A stretch of 64,000 nucleotides of DNA from Epiperipatus broadwayi (GCA_028023455.1 JAQFVV010006255.1:5438501-5502500), one strand, 5' to 3'. Positions 12,672 to 25,374 are shown, numbered from the stretch's first letter. Numbers and translations are program-made. The notes: generated by a model from the letters alone, not told the origin.

Positions 12672-13416
12672 GTAAAAGGTAAATATTATATATATATATA
12701 ATTGTAAAAGGTAAATATTATTTCTCCTATTTAAAACATCCCATAGCTGTATTATTCCAGTCACTCCTTTAAATAAAGGGAGAATGTGGTTAGAATAATA
12801 TACCTATGGAGCATTTTAAATATTTTATATAGATTTCAGCTAGTGGTATGCATTGTTTCTATTTATTATTCTATATATTTTTATATTATATAGTCAATTC
12901 TTTGAAGTTATATTAGATCTATGTATGAAGGGATTCTATTTTTTTTATTGATGTTTTATTTTGTTATTGTTGTTTTTTTACTTACATTATAGAACCCTAG
13001 ATGCTGTTCTATCTGCAATGCTGTTCTATCTGCAATACGTGGTTAATGTTAAAATAGATAATTAACATTTGAAAAGGGCATGAAACCATGTGCCGAAAAA
13101 GGCTTTTTTATGTATAATTATTATTAATATTTATTTATATAGATGTTGCATATAATTTTTATTATTTATTATAAAATAAAACAATATTTAAATGATTAAC
13201 AGCATAAGTTGCGTATTTTCAGTTTGAGTTTATAGAAATAGAAAAAAAAATATAATTTAAATAAGCATTATGATTATCAGAATATCCATGCCAGATCTGT
13301 CACATAATCCATTATCTAACTTCTGGCCTTGATAGAATTAGTTTAACTTTTATATCATTATTTAAGGCTTAAAAATTATTAAAATTAACAGTAATTGCAT
13401 ATTTATCATATTAATA

Positions 13417-13678
13417 TAATATAGGGGATTTGAACACAGACTTTCAAGCATCCTTCAGCCATCCACTGTATCTCAGACAATTGACACACATGAAAAAGAT
13501 AAATGATCTCCAATATATATTTCATGCTGAACCAGCACTCATCAGTTGGCCCAGAGGTGGTTTAGCATGAAATATATATATTTGAGATCTTTATCTTTTT
13601 CACGTGTGTATCAGTTGTCTGAGGTAGAGTGGATGACTGAAGGGAGCTTGAAAATCTGTCTTCAAATCCCCTATATTA
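13417..13678. repeat. Fold-back element FB-1 (copy a) with hammerhead core
   Basis: Arms 13417-13533 and 13558-13678 are inverted copies. The outer ends carry a tRNA-like B box (TCTTCAAATCC within 13658-13670 and its inverse near 13427), as in SINEs. The loop side of the left arm holds a hammerhead motif on the minus strand. Related copies lie at 37990-38160 (single arm) and 59420-60286 (large palindrome), so this is a dispersed family. Confidence 0.85.
13510..13549 (-). ncRNA. Hammerhead ribozyme motif (FB-1 family)
   Basis: Minus-strand order: stem I strand CCAA (13546-13549), CTGATGA (13539-13545), stem II GTGCTG/CAGCAT with loop GTT (13524-13538), GAAA (13520-13523), self-complementary stem III ATATAT, H17 = A (13514), and stem I return TTGG (13510-13513). 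All core bases of the hammerhead consensus are present. Stem I is only 4 bp. Stem III is too short to close within one molecule but could pair between two, as described for newt-satellite and Penelope hammerheads. Cleavage is predicted 3' of 13514. Confidence 0.7.
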
Positions 13679-16485
13679 CATTTACATTCCAAATATGTGA
13701 ATTATGTTTTTATTTCAAAAATATTACATATTAATATAAGAATATATACATAGAAATTATTGATTATTAACTATATATCATCGAAATTTCTAAACAGTAA
13801 TAAGTTGATTACATACAACTATATTGCTGAGGTTTGAATTTAGTTGTATGACATTTATAATATATATATATATTTTTTATCTTGTTTTGAGTTTCTTATT
13901 TATTGAACATCTATTGCTGTTGACAGCTAATTGTAATTATTTTAGTGATGATACAATAATTTAGAATTTTAAAAACAAATAATTGATTGATTTTTTTCTT
14001 ATTTGATATGTGATTTTTTAATTCTCCAAACAGATTTCCATAAAAATATTTATTTATTTTAGCTGCTGCACTGAGAAAATATAATAAAATGTCTAATTGA
14101 GTTGAGGCAATAGATAGTGATTTCGAAATGATAGCTTTCATAATTGATTTAAGAGTAGATAAGCATTATTTAAAACAACCATTAAACAGTAATGCAGGTA
14201 TCATTATCCCAAAACATCAATTTTTTAGGGCTTGTCACATTTTTTATTATTATTTTGAACTAAAACTTAACTATCTATCTGTAGTTTTATTTATATTGTA
14301 TATCTTACAAAATTGTTTATTAAATAAGCTTGTAGATATATTCGACTAACTTTCAAAATCAACTAGAATTAATTTATTTAATAATTAAAGGCACTAATCT
14401 TTGAACTTAAAAATACCAAATCCTGTTAATTAAAATAGATTATATATTATAAATATAAGAAGATAACAGAAGAGGAACAAATTAAAAGCATAATTATGGA
14501 CTGTGCTTAATTATCTCATTTTAGTAATGTGTATAATTAACATATTTAATTTCTAATTAAAATAAATAGAAAAATTACAACAAATTTCAAAATTAAAAAG
14601 GAAACGTTTGTATAAAATAATTTTAATTATATTATCTTGTAAATATATATCACTCTGTTATTCTTACAATTACTTAATAGATACTTATTCATCATCATTA
14701 CTTTAGAGCATATTATCATAATATGTTTATATTAAATCTTCTGTTTGGTTTTTTTTTTTTTTATAGACATTTTGTTATCATTTCATTATCTTTTTTTTTT
14801 TTTTTGCAATTAATCTTCTAAGAATAAGACAATATGAACCTGGTTATTTGTGCGTATCTAATTTGAACAAACATATAAAAGTTCATTTTCTTGCTATCTG
14901 TAATATTCTCAAAAGTTTTTAGCTGAAACAAAGTTCAAAATCATCAGTAGTTTCACTATCTTTTTTAAAGCATCCAACTGTCACTTCATTAAGAGTCTAC
15001 ATTAAAACAAATCTTTTCCATTATAGTCTGCCTTAAGCTGTTGTTGTCTTTTTTTTCTGGATGATAATCCAATGAGACAAAATACACCGACTACTTTTAT
15101 GCCTTTACCACAGTAGCTTGTATTTTTATATCTTTTTTAATATGACTCTCATCTTTTCATCCTGTTCTTTTACTCCTTTTACTCTCCTAGTAAGGATCTT
15201 GAATCTCCTCTATTTCTTGCAGTAAGTGTAATATGGGCACATTTAAAAATGTTGATATTTCTTTCACTAATCCTGAAATCACATTCATCTTCGTCTAATC
15301 TCGCTTTTCTCATTATGTTTGTATACAAGTTTGAATAGATTATATATATAAACTATTGCATTTTGTTAAAATTTTTATACAAACATTTTTTGAATAGCTG
15401 CATTTTAATTTTATTTTTAAAATTATACATTTTATTTTAAAACACTATGGTAAACTTCTGAAAATAGTAATTACAATAAAATGTGCACAAATATTTAGTA
15501 ATGTTAAAAATAATTTTACAGCTTGTTTAAAAACCTTAATCATTAAATATTTTACAAGTATAAGAAGCATACGTTGTTAAGTGAAACTTTTTATTTGCAT
15601 GCAATCTTTAAATATTCACTTTTAATTATATCAGCTAGTCTCTACATGGAATTGTAAGTAAAGTAATTATTTGTTATTCTATGGTATTTTTTCTAATGAT
15701 TACATTTTTAATATATGATTTTATATGTAGCATTTTTCTATATATGACTTTATTTTAGTGTGTGTGCGTAATTTAATAAAAAGCTTGACGTGTGTGTATG
15801 TGTTAAAACAAATTTTCGCCTTTATTTTTGGCAATTTTTATGCCTCTATATATTTGATAATATTTTTCTATTTTTTTTGTTTTAAATTTAATATTTGGAC
15901 AATCAGATATTATATAACTATTAATTATAAAAAGGCTTTTTATTTATTTATTGTAAAACTAATTAAACAATAATTGCTAAAGCAGCTAGATTATTCCTTA
16001 TTAACACATTAAACTACCAGGAGATATTTTAGAAATAACTTTAAAATATGCATACTATGAGTTATTCCACAGAAAGAAACAATGTATTTGTCTTTGAAAA
16101 TAAAATATTTTCTGTTCTCAGTGACATGTAAAAAAAGAAAATAATATTAGTGACAAAGGAATATAAAACAGTATGAATAATAATTATTAACATTGAAAAG
16201 GAAAGGGAACAATTTCTCAAAATATGATTTTTATTCAACTGGTTTTGAATAAGATAAAGTTTGTAGCAGTGTGATTGGATGATACAATAAGTTACTATGG
16301 AGCTTCATATAATTGCTGCAATTTGACAGATTGGATTAGTGTATAGAAATAGAAGTAAAACTTTTTTCTAAGATCAGAATGATGTTAAACTGGTTCTTTT
16401 AGAAGAAGTAACCAGAAGCTTGTGTTAATCCCATCATTCTGATGTAAATCAGAGTACATTTTTGCCACTTTATCTCGATACATAT
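13679..16485. other. AT-rich DNA, no gene recognised
   Basis: Short frames at 13911-14141, 14128-14349 and 15758-15973 lack motifs and splice context. A pyrimidine-rich plus-strand region at about 14740-15340 is homopolymer-laden and has no clear ORF. Confidence 0.45.
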
Positions 16486-16677
16486 GATACAATTTAGGAT
16501 TTACTTTATTTTTGACTTATATAATATACTTTTAAAGATGATCCTGGGGAATTGTTTCTAAACTGGATGTGCTAGGAATTTGATACAATTTAGGACTTAC
16601 TTTATTTTTGGCTTATATAATATACTTTTAAAGATGATCCTGGAGAATTGTTTCTAAACTGGATGTGTTAGGAATTT
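16486..16677. repeat. Tandem duplication, 96-bp unit
   Basis: 16486-16581 and 16582-16677 are adjacent direct copies with only a few substitutions, so the duplication is recent. The unit contains no ORF. It sits in otherwise unannotated DNA. Confidence 0.95.
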
Positions 16678-18404
16678 CCACCAAAGAAGTCTCAACATTT
16701 TAATTGATATTGAAAATTCTGATGTCATATATGAACTTTCAACAACACATTTTGCCAAATGTTCATCTGAACTCTGATAACACACAAAACATCAATATTT
16801 GTTTTACTAATTTTGTATATAACTTTTATGTGATAATTTATTTTTATATATAAATTTCATAGATTTTTTAAAAAACTATGCCAATAATAATTTGATATTT
16901 TCTAATGAAAAAGGGTTATATTATAAGAAATCAAGGAAGCTATAGATATTTGCATTTTTTATACCTCAAATGACATGTAAAGGAAAACTCAATAATTTCA
17001 AGTGACATTTATTGCATATGGTTGTTAGTTTAGTTTCTATATTTGTTATGTTAATAATGAATTTGTAGTCTTCATCTATTTATGTATGGTGACTCTTGTC
17101 TATAACTAGTGGAAATAAACCCATTTATCATTTTTTCTAGTGGCTGTTGACATTAAATTCTATTTCTTGGACTTTATTTAATCAAAAATACTCAACTTGC
17201 AACATTAACTCATCATATGCTTTTCTGATGTAAATTATCTACATTGTTTTTATTGATATTGGATGACTTCAGCTCCGGTACAAACAATTTTCAAAATGAC
17301 TGTTTTTTTTTTATTATACTATCATTTTTTGAGATATATTTAAAATCTCCATTCCACTACACATAATTAGTAAATATTAATAAGTAAATCATTAATGTAC
17401 TTTTCTTAAGTTGTTGGTGACGAAGTTATGAGTGTAGAAAATTTACACTTGAAAATCAAATTGTAATAATTTGTTAAATAATTGTTAAAGATTTCTGGCT
17501 GCATTGAGAGTTTATATCTCAGAGCAATCTTTTAAAACAGATTATCATTGACTTCATAAGTTAACTTAGTAATCAAATCAATATTAGTAGTTCAAAAATC
17601 TGTCTCAAAAATTTAATTGAAAGCTCCAATATGATTCTACTTAATAGAAAATTGAACTGTAAAAAGTAAAACCTTTGTAATTATTAATGTTAATAAGAAT
17701 GATTGTGAGCGTGGAATTTAAGATGATATTAGTGCACTCAACAACTCTCATCATGGAGTAAATAAATGCTCATAATATTATTACTTTTCTTTCTTTTATT
17801 ACTAATGGTTTCTAGACTGTTTAGCTCTAGTAATGTAAATGAATATCTATCATTTTCTTAACAATTACTTTAATTTTATTGGAAGTCCTAATAATCTAGA
17901 ATTAAATATTTCTAGAAACTATTTGTAATCTTGATGACCTGCCAAGATTCCCATCACTTTTCAATATATCTATTAAGTTAAATTTATTTTGGAGAGAAGC
18001 TCTTAATTATTCAACCAGACCTGAAACTTTTATTTTCTCAATAATATACTCAGTTGAGGTCAAGATGGAAAAATTTTTACTTATAAAATCTCTATATGCT
18101 AAATGTTTATGTATAATTGCCAAGGGTAAATTGAATAATACTGTTAAATTTACATTATAACTATCTGAATAATCTTAAATTGCATTATGCCTCAAAAGAT
18201 TCAAATCTATTGACAATTGGTAAAATTATACACAAGTATAGGCATAAGAAAATGTTTTCAAATTCTTTGGATTGTGTAGCCATAATCCTAGAACTTAAAA
18301 AGAACTATCATCTGCAATGGACATCAAAGCACTTTTACCAACAGCTTCACGTTCAAAATTAAATTTGAACTTGATAAGGCAGTAAAGGATTTTTTATATA
18401 TTGT
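16678..18404. other. AT-rich DNA, no gene recognised
   Basis: No exon or repeat could be supported. The short frame at 18180-18362 falls just outside this span and also lacks motifs. Confidence 0.45.
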
Positions 18405-18740
18405 TTACTTAAATAAGGACATAACCTTAGTATATGCACCTTGAGTACTTAATTTATTACAAGAGAGACTTCTACAAATCTAAATGCAAGATTCGACTTT
18501 ATAAAGATAAGAACAGCCACTCTTATCTTAAATCTATTTTTCTAAATATATAGACAGATCTAAAGCATTTTGATTTGGGAGCGTGAAGCCTATATATTTA
18601 GAAAAATAGGTTGAAGATAAGAGTGGCCACTCTTATTTTTATAAAGTCGAATCTTGCATTTAGATTTGTGGAGGTCTCTCTTGTAATAAATTAAGTACTC
18701 AAGGCGCATGTACTAAGATTAAGTCCTTATTTAAGTATTA
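18405..18740. repeat. Fold-back hairpin, arms about 150 bp
   Basis: 18405-18553 and 18590-18740 are inverted copies around a 36-bp loop. Each arm contains a smaller internal hairpin (AAGATAAGA...TCTTATCTT). No ORF and no hammerhead core was found. It resembles a palindromic non-autonomous element. Confidence 0.9.
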
Positions 18741-19530
18741 CGTGCTGACATTGTGCTTAATAAGAATTAATATTTACAACTTTAAATTGATTCAAAATAT
18801 ATATTGTTTAATAAATTTCTAGGACTATTTTCATCAAAGACAGACAAGTAAGATAATTTAAACTTTAGTGCATGGGTTACATAGCAGTTGATTATCCAGC
18901 TAACAAATGTGTATATATTGGAAATCTAAGAATCCTTCATGATCATAAATTGTTACACTTAGATATGCTGAACCAGGTTAAGTTGATAAACAAGATATGA
19001 ATGGCATTATAATGAAATCTGTAATTAAAATCTTTTTACTATAACATATTCAAATGATATGTTTTCCAAAGAGCCTGAATATTATTTCAGTTCTCAGTCA
19101 AATTTACAATCTCATTAAGGGCTACAGCCCAAAACATTTTGATTTTCAAGAAAGTGAACAATTTTTACTTTATTTGATGTTAATGCAAAATCAACAACCA
19201 AGACACAATACTTCTCTCATAGACAATATTTTTATATCCATTATTTTGAATCAAAAATAAGTGATAATGATAATAACACTAGTTAAATTTCACTTAGAAG
19301 AAGTAAATGTCCTAAAAAACTCAAGAATATTTATCTTTCATGGAAATAAGACAGATTTTGAATATTCCATTTAATATTAAAATCAAGAATTTTTAAAAGA
19401 AAACTTTCTTTTGACATATCTCTGCATTCTCACATTCTTAATTCACACAATAACTTTTATATAGTATTTATTTTTAAACCATTAAGCATCACATGATCAC
19501 AATCTCTTATACTAGCACATAATTGTTTAT
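18741..19530. other. AT-rich DNA, no gene recognised
   Basis: The frame at 19054-19260 (68 codons) has no motif and no splice context. Nothing else is supported. Confidence 0.45.
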
Positions 19531-19641
19531 AAACAAAGCAAAACTCTCCATACAGTAGTGCTACCCTGTGCCAACCAGAGTAATCAATGGATGCCAGAAG
19601 GCTTGTGCATAAAATCCCTATCTAATGCCTACTCATCCAAT

Positions 19642-19685
19642 ATCCCCAGACTAGTTTCTGGCTTGTGGCCTTCGTCAGTGAGGAT
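19642..19685 (-). ncRNA. Hammerhead ribozyme motif (FB-2 family, intact core)
   Basis: Minus-strand order: stem I strand ATCCTCA (19679-19685), CTGACGA (19672-19678), stem II with A.A at 10.1/11.1 then GGC/GCC and loop CACAA (19659-19671), GAAA (19655-19658), self-complementary stem III ACTAGT, H17 = C, and stem I return TGGGGAT (19642-19648). Stem I forms 7 pairs including one G-U. Cleavage is predicted after the GTC triplet, at 19649. The A.A pair next to the core is unusual and may lower activity. Confidence 0.75.
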
Positions 19686-19947
19686 CTGAGGATAGTGGTG
19701 GCTATGGTTGTTAAAGAGCCAAAGACACCAAAATGTATGGGTGCTGAACTGAGTTCATACCCATATGACTATATAAGCTATTGAGCATAGATTGAAAATA
19801 TTTTTGTGTTTTCAATTTCATTCTGAAAATATTTTTGTGTTTTCAATTTCATTCTCATAGTTTTATAGTTAAGTAGAGATAAAAGGTGGTTTCTGGAGGA
19901 TTGCATTAGATCCTAAGATCTAGATGCAGTGCTCTCAGATCCAAAGC

Positions 19948-19989
19948 TCCTCACTGACAAAGGCCACAAGCTAGAAACTAGTCTGGGGA
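19948..19989 (+). ncRNA. Hammerhead motif with broken core (FB-2 family)
   Basis: Same layout as the minus-strand motif in the other arm: stem I TCCTCA (19948-19953) with TGGGGA (19984-19989), stem II GGC/GCT, GAAAC and the ACTAGT stem III. The core box reads CTGACAA instead of CTGACGA, which changes the invariant G8 to A. G8 takes part directly in catalysis, so this copy is expected to be inactive. Confidence 0.7.
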
Positions 19990-20102
19990 TATTGGATGAG
20001 TAGGCCTTAGATAGGGATTTTATGCACAAGCCTTCTGGCATCCATTGATTACTCTGGTTGACACAGGGTAGCACTACTGTATGGAGAGTTTTGCCTTGTT
20101 TA

Positions 20103-21646
20103 AGTATTTATTTTTCTGATTCATCTCCAACTTTTTAAATGTTCATTCTGAACTATGAACCTTTTCAATACTGTCTTTATACTCACACTAATTGATCTGT
20201 TTTACGTAATTCTTTAGAATTATAATATGTAAGTTTTTGATATGTTGTACCTATAATATCAATTGTTCATTTTATTATAATTTTGATTGATAATTTACCT
20301 ATCCAATATAGGTCTTTTAATTTTAAATAAACTACCTTTAATTAAATGGCTCCTAATTTGTTTTAAACTTTGATTGAGATAAAATTCTGAGTATTTTATT
20401 TTAATTTTTTGTTGTTGTTGTAACTATTCAATTTTAATTATCAATGGTAAAAAATGCTTAAATCTATATCCGGAAGAATAGGAAAAAGAAATAAACATTA
20501 TTGTAACTAGAATTACCAAAAACTTTTAAAACTCAAATCACAAGAAAACAAAAATAAATAAATATATATATATATTTAGGATGAGTATTTATCCCTATTT
20601 TTTTTATATTCCTATTTAGTAATTGCATAATGAAATCATTATAATAAACTTATTTTTTAACAATTAAAATTTAGTTGATTTGCCAATCATTTAATCATTA
20701 TTATTATTTCTTTTATTTATTTTTATCTCCTCCCTCCACAATTTTTTTTTTTGCTCTAGATACTTTTCTTAATAGATTTTTTTTTTAAAAAAAAAAAAAA
20801 AAAAAAAAGGAGCACTTATTTTCTTCATATTAGTCTAGAATCTTGTAGTTAACCATATTTACAAACCCAAAATAAATTATTAAAATCAGACAAAAATGTT
20901 TAATGAAATAAGTAAATTAAATTAATCTGATCAAAATAAAATAACTGGATAAAATGAATTTCAATAATTAAAATTATTAAATATGATCAAAGTAGATTTA
21001 TTATTGAAAGCAAAATTTATCATCAAATTTCAAAAAGCCAAAAATGTTTGCATCTTGATAAAATACTTTGTGTGTGAAATACATTGCCAAAAGAAAAAAA
21101 TAAAGATTTATGCAAATCGATATTTTATAATATTGTAAATTATGCCATAAATTTCAAGGAAAACTTTAATACTTTATTTGCTACTCAATGTGTTACAAAA
21201 TATAAATGCTATACTTATATTTATACCAACGTTTAAATCCAAGTTTTGCATATATTATGAAATTTATTTGAATTAGATTTCTGCTATTACAATAAATAAT
21301 TTTCTTCTGAAAAAGTATAGAATAGTATTGACATAGCATTTATTACATATGTTTGTTGTATTTTTCATAATTATCAGGAAGTTTTAAGAAAGAAAAAAAT
21401 AATTTATATAAATTTTTTAATTGAATTTTTATTGTTAATTAATTTAATAGTACATTAAATTATATGGTAGTGTTATACTGTTTATAATGGATTATATATG
21501 ATTATGACATGGTAAGCATACTGAAATAAGTTTTTTTTTTTTACTGGATTGACTTTATTAACACATGTACAAGTAATTTTTGTTGATATATTTATATTTA
21601 TTTCATTATGTAAATTATGCTATTTTTTCCTCTCTTTTGCTTATAG
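20103..21646. other. AT-rich DNA upstream of first recognised exon
   Basis: No exon found, though this should be intron if the gene starts further upstream. It has a (T)10(A)22 tract at 20777-20808 and a T-rich run ending in TTGCTTATAG, the splice acceptor of the exon at 21647. No promoter or start codon was identified. Confidence 0.5.
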
Positions 21647-21764
21647 ATCTTCTAGTACAGTTTCAAAGCAAAATGCTAAAAATCTTGAAACCCAATTACA
21701 GGTTGAATCTGTAATTAGGCCAAATCGTAAAATGAGTGCAGATGCCATTCTCTTAGGGGACCAT
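21647..21764 (+). CDS. Coiled-coil protein gene, exon 1 of those seen (internal)
   Basis: This 118-bp exon follows a strong pyrimidine tract and acceptor TTATAG and ends at donor GTAAGA. The first base completes a split codon (phase 2 at the 5' side); the 3' side is phase 0. It encodes 39 residues, starting SSSTVSKQNAKNLETQ and ending SADAILLGDH. The segment is Ser/Thr/Asn-rich and probably not coiled coil, so it may be a linker or N-terminal region. The split codon proves that at least one earlier exon exists; it was not found. The protein is not identified. Confidence 0.75.
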
Positions 21765-23751
21765 GTAAGAAATGTTTTTTTTTTTAAATAACGTGCAATA
21801 TTTTAATAATATATTTAGAAATTATTTTTTAAATTATTGTAATTGTTTTTTTTATTTTATACCTAGACTAATATTGTTTTATATCATATAATAGTTTTTT
21901 TTTTCTTTTTAACATTTTAAAAATACCATAATTTATGTATAAAATAACTTTAAATTTTTTTTTTGTTTTTGACACAGTTTTTTGTTATTTTTGTTGTATT
22001 TTTTAAAACACTTAATTATTTCAGTTAGCTATTTTTATTTATAGGAATAAACTAAACAAATTCAAAAGTATTTACAAATCATTAATATTTATGCAAATAT
22101 ATTAACAAACAAATATTTAAAAATATTGACATTTACAAGATCAATGTAATAAACTTATTTCAATAGATATGAACTACATTATATTTGCTTCCACAACTTG
22201 CATACAAATATATATAGCATATAATAACTCAGGTTTTGTTTATAAGCATTGATTAGAATAGAATACATATTGTTTATTACTTTTCAATACACACATAACA
22301 TAGATTCTCATAGTATGCATATATAAGTTAAGATTATAGTATAAACAAAATTTTAAACATAATAATAATATAGTTATTAATAATGAAGGTATGTTTACAC
22401 ATGCATTGAATTAATAAGAATAAGAAGAAAAAAAACTAACTACTAATATTTTTATTTTTAAAATAAATAGTGAATTATCTGACTTTTGTCATTATTAATT
22501 ATGCTCTGGGCAATATTCTTTTTTTATTTCAATAATTGATTTCACTTACAGAAATATAATAAACTAGTTTCTTTATTAAGAAATTATGATCTCTAATTAT
22601 TTTGTTTACAAGTATTTTTTAAAATTTTGTGAAACTTTAAGCATTATTTTTAGAAAATATTTTATTACATGAAACACTGCAAGTCAAATTCAGAAAGGAT
22701 AATAAAAGAAGAATAAACTGTATATACTTTTAATATAAATCAAAGAAGTTTTATTAAGGAATATATTCATTTGCTGTGCATCAAGACAGAATAATTGCTG
22801 CTTGCATAATTTAAAATTTATTTACAAATTTTCTTTTTTTTAAAAAACATAATCTCATATGGCACTCAGAAATATAGCTACTCAAATATTGCAAAATTTA
22901 TTAATTTTAATGGGTTTTTTTCTTCATTTATTTACATTTTTGTTTGTTTGTTTGTTTACATTTTTCTTTTGATTGCATGTAATTGAAGTCATGTAGTACA
23001 GTGTAGTTCATGGTTTCACTGAAATAATTAAATATTCTTGGTCATCTAAATGTAAATATTGAAAATTTTAATGAGATTTCAGTAATGATGTAAACAGGCA
23101 AATATCTAATTTAAAATTGCATAGCAAACTGAAATTTCGTCATTTAATAAAATATTTTTATTTGTGTGACTCACTTAGAAACTAAAAATAAAAGCTTTTA
23201 ACTTATGCCATTGTTTTAAATAAAAAAAATAGATTAAATGATGATATTTTATATGGGTAGAAAATTGAAATCATTACAAATTTTTCAAATATTTTACAAG
23301 TAAGTCACTGTTTCCCATTAATTATTTTCATGGATTTAAGTAAGTATTACGTTTTAATGGGATGTTTTATCTTATTCAAGATAACTTTCAGTTATGATGT
23401 AACCAAGCAAACAATTAGCATTATTAATTGAAATCATATTATTCAGTAAAATAGTTTTATTTGCTTGACCCATTTATAAACCAAAAGTGAGAGCTTTAGT
23501 TATATGTTAGCTTTAAATAAGGCAAGATAGATTAAATAATATTTTATATGTATGAAAACTTGAAATATTACAAATTTCTTTACAAATAAAGAAACTTCTT
23601 CCATAAAGAGTTATATCTAATAATTAGATTTTGAAGAACTTAACAATATTTATGTCTATAATTATGTCTGTGAAAATCTTCTAATATATATATAATAATA
23701 TTATAATTTCATGTCTGTATATTATATATATTGTAATACAATATTTTTAAT

Positions 23752-24105
23752 GGATGCAATCAGCCTGTCAGTTTAATTTAACTCTTGGCCTGGGGAATTT
23801 GTTCTAAGTTAAATACTTTCTAATTAATTTAAATGGATAACTCCATACATTCAGTATTTTTATCTAAAACATCATTTAAAAATATTATATTACATAACCT
23901 ATCAGTGGAATGGTTTATTAAAAGTAATAAAATTAACAAGTTTGTTATATTTTGATTTCTTACACTATAATTAGATCTAGATTCACATTTAAATAAGGAT
24001 CTTTCTTTTGGATGCATTCAGCCTGTGTCAGTTTAATTTAATTCTTGGCCAAGGGAATTTATTCTAGGTTAAGTGCTTTCTAATTAATTTAAATGTATAT
24101 TTCCA
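23752..24105. repeat. Direct repeat of about 100 bp, spaced 254 bp
   Basis: 23752-23850 and 24006-24105 share the same sequence (ATGCA.TCAGCCTG onward, ending in a TAATTAATTTAAATG block) with scattered differences. The second copy runs into the (CA)n microsatellite. No coding content was recognised. Confidence 0.8.
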
Positions 24106-24122
24106 CACACACACACACACAC
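24104..24122. repeat. (CA)n microsatellite
   Basis: Uninterrupted CA dinucleotides, followed by a short TA tract. Confidence 0.95.
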
Positions 24123-25374
24123 ATATATATATAACTCTTTATGGGAGAGCTTTGCTTATTTGTGAAAATATTTGAGTCATGTGTACTATGTCCAGTTTTC
24201 ATACATAAAAAATATTTGTCTGATCTATCTTCCATATTTAAAGCTATGACATACACTAAAAGCTTCCATTTATGGTCAATGTGTGAGTCAGACAAAGATA
24301 CTTTATTGGATGACGTGGTTTCTGTTTGCAATGCCATTTTTAATTGGTCGTTAGACTACTTATGCCATAGCTGAAGATTGTTTTTAATTTAAATCATTTG
24401 TATTTCTAACAATGGTGGTGGTATGAAATCCATAAATTCATATTTTTATGGGACACAATTGAGATAACCATGTTTGAGAATAGCAGATTTCTCTATATGC
24501 ATGAAAAGAGTTATTCAGTGAAGTCTAGATTTACAGTGAAGTCATGAACTATGCTGTATCTAACTACATAACTTCAATTATATATTATCCAAAGAAAAAT
24601 GTAAACAAATAAAAAAACTCATTAAAATTCACAAATTTTATAATATTTGACAGCCATTTTTCTTTCTCTGAACATTGTATGAAATTATATACGTTAATAG
24701 ATTTTCTTCAGTTTATTTGAAAGCATATTTTATCCTTCTTTTATTATTCTTTTCAAGTTTAATGTGCAGAATTTTGCTTAGTAAAATATTTTTTGAGCAT
24801 AATGCTAAAAGTTTCGCAAACTTTAAAACATATTTGGAGTTAATATTGATTTTAAAACATTAAAATTATTAGAAAGATCATAATATCTTGATAAAGATAT
24901 TTATAAGAAAAAAAGTTATTGAGAAAAAAAAAAGAATTTTTAATAGTGATAAAAGTCCGACATTTCCCTATCGTAAACAATGGTTTAAAGTGAGTGGTCT
25001 ATCCTCATGCTTTCACTTACAGAACTTAAGATTTGCCCATATATAAGCATTTGGGTTGGATAGAATAAGTGGATTCATTTTATTCTTTCCTAAATACTAT
25101 ATCTTGTGTTGGGAGTGAAAGTGCTCATTTATTATTTAACACTCGTAAAAAGCACACAATAGCTTGAATGGCTGATTAAATGTATGATAATTAGATAATT
25201 TTTTTTTATTCTTATTGTTTCATTGAATACATGAGTGAACACACACTCAAAAAAATATATGTAAATGTGTCCACTCATTTTATTATTATTTTTAAAATTT
25301 TGTTCATACTATAATTTTGATTTATATATATGCAGACTGTAAATATAAAAAAGCAGGTGTTATCAATTTATATA

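Larger units (their letters stand above)
10861..13172. mobile_element. Nested inverted-repeat cluster with Penelope-like relic
   Basis: Outer arms 10861-11133 and 12866-13172 are inverted copies of each other. Inside them are: a hairpin 11205-11240/11282-11312; an inverted pair 11322-11460/12165-12310; a hairpin 12365-12478/12530-12645; and a small hairpin 12739-12825. The segment around 11205-11312 matches the 3' noncoding end of the Penelope relic at 25375 onward, and 11750-12180 holds a reverse-transcriptase relic. The whole looks like a Penelope-like element with inverted flanking copies into which fold-back elements have inserted. Confidence 0.65.
19531..20102. repeat. Fold-back element FB-2 (copy a) with two hammerhead-like cores
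   Basis: Arms 19531-19693 and 19939-20102 are inverted copies. Each contains a hammerhead-like motif in opposite orientation: minus at 19642-19685 (intact core) and plus at 19948-19989 (broken core). Between the arms is an exact 31-bp tandem duplication (19793-19823 and 19824-19854). Related copies are at 28421-28584 (arms without the ribozyme), 47060-47300 and 47510-47680. Confidence 0.9.

Noticed and set aside
20777-20808. (T)10(A)22 tract as a retroposon poly(A) tail
   Set aside because: No target duplication or upstream element body was found. Homopolymers of this kind are frequent in the window.
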